Assembly (NCBI GenBank): GCA_005774595.1
Contig: VAUM01000104.1
Coordinates: 1 to 6,056 of the forward strand
Source: Actinomycetota bacterium
GTDB taxonomy: Bacteria > Actinomycetota > Coriobacteriia > Anaerosomatales > D1FN1-002
Direction of reading: 5' to 3'
Length of the DNA stretch: 6,056 nt
Positions within the stretch are counted from its first letter, which is position 1, and every line of letters begins with the position of its first letter. The translations under genes and the position numbers were made by a program. A model generated the notes under the pieces. It had not been told where the DNA came from, ran no database searches, and worked only from the letters and a program-made list of their open reading frames with translations. Shown piece by piece: positions 1-4,529 of the stretch.

Positions 1-89
1 GGCTGCTGCAGGTCTCCGTCTACCCGATGGACCCGGCGCTCACCGGCGACCGGCGGCTGTTCATGCACCTCGCCCGGCCTATCGGCTGA
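1..89 (+). CDS. C-terminal end of an unidentified protein (partial)
   Basis: The left window edge cuts this gene. Codons read in phase from base 3 give 28 residues, ending in LARPIG, before a TGA at 87-89. The third position of nearly every codon is G or C, as in the other genes here. That makes this frame more convincing than the two alternatives, which also lack stops in this short stretch. The fragment is soluble-looking (it contains VYPMDPAL and RRLFMHL) with no membrane segment or cysteine motif. I do not recognise the family from so little sequence. The gene runs toward the convergent lipoprotein gene, whose stop codon is 27 bases beyond this stop. Confidence concerns only that a coding end lies here. 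Confidence 0.55.
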   Translation, partial: LLQVSVYPMDPALTGDRRLFMHLARPIG

Positions 90-116
90 GGCCGCCGGGC
101 TGCCGGGCGCTTCCGG

Positions 117-917
117 CTACTCGGCGCTCTCGAACATCGCCACGACGTAGCCGCGGCCGTCCTTGAGCGACAGCGTGCCGTTGCCGAGCTCGTAGCTCGC
201 GGTCTCGCCGAGCGCGGCGAGGAAGTCCTGCGCCGCCTTCTCCTCGGCGTCGGCCGCCACCGAGTCCGACAGGATCTCCAAGTCGGCGAGGCGCAGCGCG
301 GGCGCATCGGCGGTCTCGTAGGCGCCGACGAACGGACCGGCGACCGTGGCCCCCGATACGGAGCCCCCCTCGCCGAACTCCGCGGTGAACTCCGCGCCCT
401 CGGCGGGCTTGGTGAGCGAGGCGCCGCCGGCATCGTAGGCGGTGCAGCGCCATGAGCCGACCAGCTCGGCTGCGGTCCCGGGAAGGAGTGTGACGAGCAC
501 GTCGCCGTTGGCGGCGGTCAGCGTGAGCCGTCCGTCGGCGACCGAGAAGTGCCGGGTGCGATCGAGGTCCTCGAGGAAGGCCTTCTGCTGCGCGACGAGC
601 TCCGGCAGGCCTTCGGACGCGCCGGCCTGCACGTCGCGGAGGCGCAGGTCGTTGTTCACGACGCGGTAGGTGCCCGCGAACGTGTCGATCCCGGCATCGC
701 CCGACACGGCGTCGGCGGCGAACTCGCAGGTCACGTGGGAGTCCGGCAGGAGGGGCTTGAGCTGGTCACCGTCGCGGTACGATTCCATTCGCCACGGGCC
801 GATGAGCGGGGCGGCGGCCTCCGGGTCGTTCTGCGTGCCGCCGCAGCCTGCGGCGAGCGTCGCCGCGAACGCGGTGACGCAGAGTGTGGCGACGAGTCCT
901 GCGCGGACGCGGGTCAT
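117..917 (-). CDS. Lipoprotein with two tandem META-like (DUF306/HslJ-type) domains
   Basis: This 266-residue protein is probably exported and lipid-anchored on the outer face of the cytoplasmic membrane. It has an Arg-containing N-terminus, a hydrophobic stretch at residues 8-23 and a lipobox-like LAAGC ending at Cys25. The -3 residue is Ala where Leu is usual, so the box is slightly off consensus. The mature part is two copies of one fold, about residues 38-145 and 152-263. Matching landmarks are LIGPW/LVGSW, FAGTYR/FVGAYE, QKAFLEDL/AQDFLAAL and RLTLT/TLSLK. This pattern (L-x-G-x-W opening, a GxY strand, a Q-x-x-F-L helix, a closing L-x-L strand) fits the META/DUF306 family, which includes E. 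coli HslJ. The family's GCN motif is not kept: the matching sites read GID and VAG. Family roles are poorly defined (envelope stress, motility or secretion links), so no function is assigned. The ATG is supported by GAGGAGGG at 927-934, 9 bases upstream. Confidence 0.8.
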   Translation of the reverse strand: MTRVRAGLVATLCVTAFAATLAAGCGGTQNDPEAAAPLIGPWRMESYRDGDQLKPLLPDSHVTCEFAADAVSGDAGIDTFAGTYRVVNNDLRLRDVQAGASEGLPELVAQQKAFLEDLDRTRHFSVADGRLTLTAANGDVLVTLLPGTAAELVGSWRCTAYDAGGASLTKPAEGAEFTAEFGEGGSVSGATVAGPFVGAYETADAPALRLADLEILSDSVAADAEEKAAQDFLAALGETASYELGNGTLSLKDGRGYVVAMFESAE

Positions 918-955
918 GTCGGCTCGCCCTCCTCAGTGGGTCCGGGTGCGGTCCG

Positions 956-977
956 ACTATACCGCTTGCGACGCAAG
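956..977 (-). promoter_or_regulatory. Putative -10 box and 13-bp palindrome upstream of the lipoprotein gene
   Basis: On the minus strand TATAGT (956-961) matches five of six bases of a sigma70-type -10 box. It would start transcription around 949, about 30 bases before the ATG. No good -35 hexamer is present at 16-18 bases. A perfect 6+1+6 palindrome, CTTGCGACGCAAG, lies at 965-977 just upstream of the -10 box, in the spacer region where an activator or repressor could act. The palindrome is observed; its role is inference. Confidence 0.35.
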
Positions 978-1007
978 GAAGGCCCCGCCGAACCGGCGAG
1001 GCCTTCC
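977..1007 (-). terminator. Intrinsic-type terminator after the DEAD-box helicase gene
   Basis: GGAAGGCC (977-984) and GGCCTTCC (1000-1007) form a perfect 8-bp stem. It is extended by a C/A mismatch and then CGCCG/CGGCG around a 3-base loop. It begins 36 bases after the helicase stop codon. On the minus strand it is followed by TTGCGT, a poor U-tract, so termination may be partial. It lies between the helicase and the lipoprotein gene and probably separates their transcripts. Confidence 0.65.
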
Positions 1008-1043
1008 GTAGCCGTGGCGGCGCGCGAGCGCCGTTGCGGCGTG

Positions 1044-2276
1044 CTACCTGCGGCGGATGCGCGTCGAGCGCCCCCGGCGGCCCCTCACGCCGCTGCTGTA
1101 CACCGACCGCGGCGTGACCTTCGCGGGGCGGTCGTCCTTCGGCACGATGCGGTCGTCCGTGTACGGGAAGTCCTCGAGGTCCTCCACGCGGATCGTCATG
1201 CCCATGTGCGACTCGACCTCGCGCAGCCCGGCATGCTCGGCCGCGTCGATGAAGGTGATCGCCGAGCCGGACCTGCCCGCACGCGCGGTGCGGCCGATCC
1301 GGTGGATGTAGTCCTCGGGCGTGTTCGGCAGGTCGAAGTTGATGACGTGGGAGACGTCGTCGATGTCGATGCCGCGCGCCACGACGTCGGTCGCAACCAG
1401 GATGCGGTGACGACCGCGCTTGAACGCGTCGAGCGCGGACTGGCGCTGCGACTGGCTGCGGTCGCCGTGGATGGCGGCGCAGTCGATGCCCGCGTTGCGG
1501 AGCTGCTTGGCCACGCGGTCGGCGCGGTGCTTGGTGCGCGTGAACACGAGCGTGCGCTGCAGCTCGCGCCGCTTCACGAGCTCCACGAGCAGCTGCGACT
1601 TCTGGGTGCCGGAGACGGGGAACACGGCCTGGTCGATCGCTTCGACCGGCGTGGACGCCGGGGCGACCTCGACACGCACCGGGTCGGTGAGCGTCGAGCT
1701 GATGACGCGCAGCACGGCGGTGCCCATGGTCGCCGAGAACAGCAGGTTCTGCCTGCGATCCGGCAGCAGCGCGAGGATGCGGCGCACCTGCGGCCAGAAG
1801 CCCATGTCGAGCATGCGGTCCGCCTCGTCGAGGACGAGCACCTCCACGTTGCGCAGGTCGAGCGCGCCGCGCTCCTGCACGTCGAGCAGGCGGCCGGGAG
1901 TGGCGACGAGCACGTCGAGGTCGCCGCGCTTCAGCGCCTTGAGCTGCGGCTCGTAGCCGACGCCGCCGTAGATGACGGTGGCACGGTGGCCGGTGTGCTT
2001 CGCAGCCGAGCGTACGACCTCGTCGATCTGCAGCGCGAGCTCGCGGGTCGGCGTGACCACGAGCGCCTTGATCCCCTTGCGATCGCTCAGGCGCTGCAGC
2101 ATCGGGAGCACGAACGCCACGGTCTTGCCGGTGCCGGTCTGGGCGCAGCCGATGACGTCGCGCCCCTCGAGCACGTGCGGGATCGCATCCCGCTGGATCG
2201 GGGTGGGCTCGCTGTACCCCATGGAACGGACCGCCTGCATCAGGCGGGCGTCGAGCCCCAGGTTGTCGAAACTCAA
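1044..2276 (-). CDS. DEAD-box ATP-dependent RNA helicase, RhlE-like
   Basis: A 410-residue cytoplasmic superfamily 2 RNA helicase that uses ATP to unwind short RNA duplexes, typically in ribosome assembly, RNA decay or cold adaptation. All core motifs are visible: Phe3 and the Q motif EPTPIQ (23-28), motif I AQTGTGKT (45-52), Ia PTREL (76-80), Ib TPGR (126-129), II DEAD (150-153), III SAT (181-183), IV LVFTRTK (243-249), V ATDVVARGID (295-304) and VI HRIGRTAR (325-332). A short basic tail rich in Arg and Gly (about 398-410) would help bind RNA. The start is TTG at 2276-2274. AAGGAGGA sits 9 bases upstream, and the resulting N-terminus MSFDNLGL is typical of RhlE proteins. A GTG at 2318 is in frame, but starting there would put the ribosome binding site inside the gene. 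The length suits a minimal RhlE-type helicase without a long C-terminal extension. RhlE versus other DEAD subgroups is likely, not certain. Confidence 0.95.
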   Translation of the reverse strand: MSFDNLGLDARLMQAVRSMGYSEPTPIQRDAIPHVLEGRDVIGCAQTGTGKTVAFVLPMLQRLSDRKGIKALVVTPTRELALQIDEVVRSAAKHTGHRATVIYGGVGYEPQLKALKRGDLDVLVATPGRLLDVQERGALDLRNVEVLVLDEADRMLDMGFWPQVRRILALLPDRRQNLLFSATMGTAVLRVISSTLTDPVRVEVAPASTPVEAIDQAVFPVSGTQKSQLLVELVKRRELQRTLVFTRTKHRADRVAKQLRNAGIDCAAIHGDRSQSQRQSALDAFKRGRHRILVATDVVARGIDIDDVSHVINFDLPNTPEDYIHRIGRTARAGRSGSAITFIDAAEHAGLREVESHMGMTIRVEDLEDFPYTDDRIVPKDDRPAKVTPRSVYSSGVRGRRGRSTRIRRR

Positions 2277-2285
2277 ACTAGGTCT

Positions 2286-2293
2286 TCCTCCTT
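2286..2293 (-). promoter_or_regulatory. Ribosome binding site that fixes the TTG start of the helicase
   Basis: On the minus strand AAGGAGGA, a near-perfect Shine-Dalgarno sequence, ends 9 bases before TTG at 2276. No comparable sequence precedes the in-frame GTG at 2318. This site therefore decides the start. Confidence 0.8.
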
Positions 2294-2418
2294 CGCTGTG
2301 CGCCACATCAGGCGGCACGTTGCGTCACAGACGCAGCCGGTCCTGGGAAGGCGAGCGAAGGCACGCTAAGGACGACCGAGTCTTTGGGATATGCGGCCGA
2401 CTCTCCGGCCGAGGCGGC

Positions 2419-2448
2419 AGTATACATGCCGAGCGGGGTATCTGACCA
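2419..2448 (-). promoter_or_regulatory. Sigma70-type promoter for the DEAD-box helicase
   Basis: On the minus strand TGGTCA (2443-2448, four of six matches to TTGACA) is followed after 18 bases by TATACT (2419-2424, five of six matches to TATAAT). Transcription would start near 2412, leaving an untranslated leader of about 135 bases before the TTG start. The leader can form a 6-bp hairpin with a 3-base loop at 2321-2335 (TGCGTC/GACGCA). The promoter lies in the gap after the 12-heme cytochrome gene, so the helicase need not depend on transcription from that gene. Confidence 0.5.
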
Positions 2449-2456
2449 GCGCTCGC

Positions 2457-2476
2457 CTCTGCGAGTCTCTGCGAGT
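2457..2476. repeat. Two perfect tandem copies of a 10-bp unit
   Basis: CTCTGCGAGT occurs twice in a row, followed by GCGC. The copies lie just upstream of the -35 box of the helicase promoter and 20 bases beyond the cytochrome stop codon. A near-by CTCGC at 2452-2456 can pair with GCGAG of the first copy across a 4-base loop. The roughly one-helical-turn spacing could suit an activator, but it may be simple replication slippage. Confidence 0.5.
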
Positions 2477-2495
2477 GCGCCTGAGCGTGCCGGCG

Positions 2496-3557
2496 TCAGT
2501 ACCCCTTGTCCTCGGCGGCCTCGCGCTTCTCGACCTGTGCCGCTGCCGCGGCCGACGTGTGGCAGGCTGTGCACGACGTCGGCGCGTGGCAGTCGAAGCA
2601 GTACGCGGAGCCCTTGCCGCCGACCACCTTCGGATGCTGCTCGGCCCAGGTGCCCTCGGCGGGCCGGTAGCCCTCGTGATGGCACATGCTGCAGAAGACA
2701 AGGCCCTCGGTGTGACACGTGCGGCAGACGCCGCGGTCCGCCTTCGCGACCGGGCCGTGGGCGGTGCGGCCGGCGTTCCAGCCTGCCGGATGCGGCATCT
2801 CGATCCGGTGGCAGTCGAAGCAGAAGGACTCCTCGTGGCACATCGTGCAGTTCGTGCGGTCCTTCCGGGCCGGCACCCCGTGCACGCGGCCGGCCTTCCA
2901 GTCCTTCGGCGCGTGGGTCGGGGGCACGAGTTCGAACGAGGCAGGATGGCACGTCTCACACGTGCCGGGCGCGGCGGAGGTCTTCGCGCGGCCGTGGCAG
3001 TCGAAGCACTGCCGCATCATGAGCAGCGGCTTGTCGGTCCCGGGCTCGGGGTGCGCGGTCCACAGGTGGCACGAGAGGCAGTCCCCGTTGCGCTTCGCGT
3101 GATCGGTGTGGTCGATCAGCGTGCCGAACTTCATGGACACCTTGCGGGACGGGTCGTGGCAACCCTCGCAGCGCGAGACCGGGATGGTGGAGGTCGGCAG
3201 CACCGACACCGCCGAGGTGCCCGCGTCCGCCCGCGCGAAGTGTGCGTTGAAGTCACGGGTGAGCATCGCGCCACGCACCCCGAGCGTCTCGGGGAAGCGG
3301 TACCAGGGGCGCGGGTCCTCGTGACAGTCGGGGCAGCCGACCTTGCTGTGGCCCGACGTGCGCCACGTCTCGAGCGCCGGCTGCATCTCGTGGCAGGCGC
3401 CGCACACGGCGGGCGAGGCGGTGACGAGGTCGGCCGCGACGCTGAGAGCGATGACGGCCGCCACGACTGCGACCGCCGTCCACGCGCGCCGCACCACGGT
3501 GCGCATCCGCGCACCGGGCTGCCGTGCGGTCCTGGTCTCCTCGCGGCTCTCGTCCAT
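2496..3557 (-). CDS. Membrane-anchored dodecaheme cytochrome c with NapC/NirT-like N-terminus
   Basis: A 353-residue protein with 12 CXXCH heme-binding motifs, at Cys52, 75, 130, 160, 184, 200, 237, 246, 278, 289, 320 and 329. A basic N-terminus and one hydrophobic segment (about 24-46) should act as an uncleaved anchor, placing the hemes outside the cytoplasmic membrane. The segment after the anchor, CGACHEMQP then W-x-x-S-x-H and CPDCH, is the NapC/NirT/NrfH pattern. Family members there oxidise menaquinol and pass electrons to periplasmic partners. The usual family has about 4-5 hemes in 170-200 residues; this one has a long multiheme extension. The last part is three two-heme modules starting at 237, 278 and 320. 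Many extra His residues (for example at 226, 256 and 268) could be distal ligands. The ATG is preceded by GAGG with 4-base spacing, a weak site; an in-frame ATG at Met18 has none. It is divergent from the NrfD operon, suggesting a shared respiratory role. The terminal partner is unknown. Confidence 0.9.
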   Translation of the reverse strand: MDESREETRTARQPGARMRTVVRRAWTAVAVVAAVIALSVAADLVTASPAVCGACHEMQPALETWRTSGHSKVGCPDCHEDPRPWYRFPETLGVRGAMLTRDFNAHFARADAGTSAVSVLPTSTIPVSRCEGCHDPSRKVSMKFGTLIDHTDHAKRNGDCLSCHLWTAHPEPGTDKPLLMMRQCFDCHGRAKTSAAPGTCETCHPASFELVPPTHAPKDWKAGRVHGVPARKDRTNCTMCHEESFCFDCHRIEMPHPAGWNAGRTAHGPVAKADRGVCRTCHTEGLVFCSMCHHEGYRPAEGTWAEQHPKVVGGKGSAYCFDCHAPTSCTACHTSAAAAAQVEKREAAEDKGY

Positions 3558-3570
3558 GCGTCCTCGTCTT

Positions 3571-3580
3571 GGGGGGGGGG
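3571..3580. repeat. Run of ten G residues in the cytochrome 5' leader
   Basis: An uninterrupted G10 (C10 on the coding strand of the 12-heme cytochrome) ends 13 bases before the ATG, directly upstream of the weak GAGG ribosome binding site at 3562-3565. Homopolymer runs are prone to slippage. In such a position a change in length could alter transcription or translation. The run may also be a chance product of GC-rich intergenic DNA, or its length may be miscalled. Confidence 0.6.
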
Positions 3581-3621
3581 TGACTCTCCGGCGCCGTGGC
3601 GCGCCTCTGCGTCGGGAGTCG

Positions 3622-3658
3622 AACCTACTGACCCCCGCGACGGCGCGTCAAGCGCCGT
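3622..3658 (-). promoter_or_regulatory. Candidate promoter and palindrome for the 12-heme cytochrome
   Basis: On the minus strand TTGACG (3646-3651, five of six matches to the -35 consensus) is followed after 18 bases by TAGGTT (3622-3627, only three of six matches to the -10 consensus). The start site would be near 3615, leaving a leader of about 58 bases that includes the G/C run. A perfect 7-bp inverted repeat, ACGGCGC/GCGCCGT at 3640-3658 with a 5-base loop, is centred on the -35 hexamer. It could be an operator covering the promoter. The weak -10 makes this tentative and suggests a regulated promoter if real. Confidence 0.35.
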
Positions 3659-3687
3659 GTGTGCCGAGGCCGGTGTCTCCAGCACGG

Positions 3688-3706
3688 CCCTAACACAACC
3701 CTAACA
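3688..3706. promoter_or_regulatory. 11-bp-period direct repeat, likely response-regulator site
   Basis: CCCTAACA occurs at 3688-3695 and again at 3699-3706, so the repeat period is exactly 11 bases (TGTTAGGG on the other strand). OmpR/PhoB-family winged-helix regulators bind head-to-tail as dimers to direct repeats with about this spacing. The site lies in the middle of the divergent region, 143 bases from the tetraheme cytochrome start and 131 from the 12-heme cytochrome start, so it could control either or both. The regulator is not in the window. Confidence 0.45.
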
Positions 3707-3710
3707 GGAC

Positions 3711-3736
3711 ATGAAGCGCCCGCGAATCGGCTTCAT
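3711..3736. promoter_or_regulatory. 7-bp inverted repeat beside the direct repeat
   Basis: ATGAAGC (3711-3717) and GCTTCAT (3730-3736) are perfect inverted copies separated by 12 bases. The pair begins five bases after the direct repeat ends. It could be an operator half-site pair or a leader hairpin. No T-run follows, and no gene ends nearby, so it is not a convincing terminator. A weak -10-like GATACT follows at 3749-3754 on the plus strand. Confidence 0.3.
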
Positions 3737-3848
3737 CGCCTCGCAACCGATACTCACGCTGGTGCTCAGGTACATCCACTGCACGAACCGCAGGTCAGCA
3801 GCCGCGTCGCGAAGCGAGAGCGGCCCGACAAGACCGACAGGAGACGAC

Positions 3849-4529
3849 ATGGGTCCGTTTCCGTCACGTACTGTGACACGACCGGCGCGAGGGGGACCGG
3901 TCCTCCTCGGGGCCGCGGCCCTGCTGGCCGCCGCGATGCTCGCGCCGCTCCCGGCGTTCGGAGGGCAGGCGTCCGCGGGCAAGCTCGCGTTCCACCCGTG
4001 CACGAAGTGCCATCCCGTCACCGACGGCGGGAAGTCGCTGCCCAACGGGTTCGAGAAGCACGAGATCGAGCTCGAGATCCACGACGTCCTCGGCCGTGAC
4101 GAGGCGGCGTGCCTGCGGTGCCACGACGACCCGACGCGCGACCCGGGCAAGCTGAAGCTGCCGGACGGGTCGCTCATCGACATCAAGGACGACGCGCACC
4201 TCGCCGAGGTGTGCCGCACCTGCCACTCGGCGAAGTACGAGGAGTGGCAGCAGGGCGTCCACGGCAAGGGCCTGCCGAAGTGCACCTCCGCCGGATGCCA
4301 CGACCCGCACACCCCGGGCTGGATCTTCGCGTCGGCTCTGCCGCCGTTCACCGGCACGGGCTTCCAGTTCCGGGTGCTGCCCGAGCGCGAGCCGTTCAAG
4401 CCGCTCGCGCCTCCGCCGGTAGCGCCAGCGGTCCAGACGCCAGCCTGGCTGCTGGCGCTGGCCGCCGTCGGCCTCGGCGCGGTGGCAGGACTTGCAGGCA
4501 AGCTCGTTTCGGGAAGGGCCAAGCGATGA
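3849..4529 (+). CDS. Tetraheme cytochrome c with signal peptide and C-terminal membrane anchor
   Basis: A 226-residue exported cytochrome. The N-terminus has Arg residues, a hydrophobic core (about 17-37) and a likely cleavage after AFG (residue 38). Three standard heme motifs follow: CTKCH (51-55), CLRCH (88-92) and CRTCH (122-126). A fourth site, CTSAGCH (145-151), has four residues between the cysteines (CX4CH), a variant known in cytochromes c3. A Pro-rich linker (about 183-198) leads to a transmembrane helix (about 199-217) and a basic end, so the hemes should be held at the outer face of the membrane. The ATG at 3849 has AGGAG five bases upstream and begins a good signal peptide. An in-frame ATG at 3711 adds 46 residues without either. 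Its stop overlaps the next gene's start (ATGA). It probably accepts or donates electrons for the ferredoxin/NrfD pair, like NrfB, TmcA or DsrJ in related complexes. No clear orthology is claimed. Confidence 0.85.
   Translation: MGPFPSRTVTRPARGGPVLLGAAALLAAAMLAPLPAFGGQASAGKLAFHPCTKCHPVTDGGKSLPNGFEKHEIELEIHDVLGRDEAACLRCHDDPTRDPGKLKLPDGSLIDIKDDAHLAEVCRTCHSAKYEEWQQGVHGKGLPKCTSAGCHDPHTPGWIFASALPPFTGTGFQFRVLPEREPFKPLAPPPVAPAVQTPAWLLALAAVGLGAVAGLAGKLVSGRAKR

Noticed and set aside
102..117. Hairpin GCCGG/CCGGC between the convergent genes as a terminator
   Set aside because: The stem is only 5 bp with a 6-base loop, it overlaps the lipoprotein stop codon, and no T-run lies on either side. Such short GC stems are common by chance here.
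2277..2318. Longer start for the helicase at GTG 2318
   Set aside because: The strong ribosome binding site at 2286-2293 would lie inside the gene, and the extra residues are not helicase-like. TTG at 2276 is better placed.
549..2369. A 606-codon open frame on the plus strand across the lipoprotein and helicase genes
   Set aside because: It lies antisense to two genes with clear family motifs. It is rich in Arg, Val, Asp and His in the way expected of a GC-rich complementary strand, and it has no recognisable domain.
2586..3008. A 15-base identical sequence at 2586, 2808 and 2994 resembling a spaced repeat
   Set aside because: Each copy encodes the same heme motif CFDCH plus one base of context in the 12-heme cytochrome. 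Shared codons explain it, not a CRISPR or mobile repeat.
3601..3640. A GGTTCGACTCC stretch on the minus strand that looks like a tRNA T-arm or attachment-site remnant
   Set aside because: The flanking bases do not form the 5-bp T-stem, and no anticodon arm, D arm or acceptor stem is present.
3711..3848. Longer start for the tetraheme cytochrome at the ATG at 3711
   Set aside because: No suitably spaced ribosome binding site precedes it, the added 46 residues would bury the signal peptide, and the ATG is part of an inverted repeat. The ATG at 3849 has AGGAG and a clean signal peptide.
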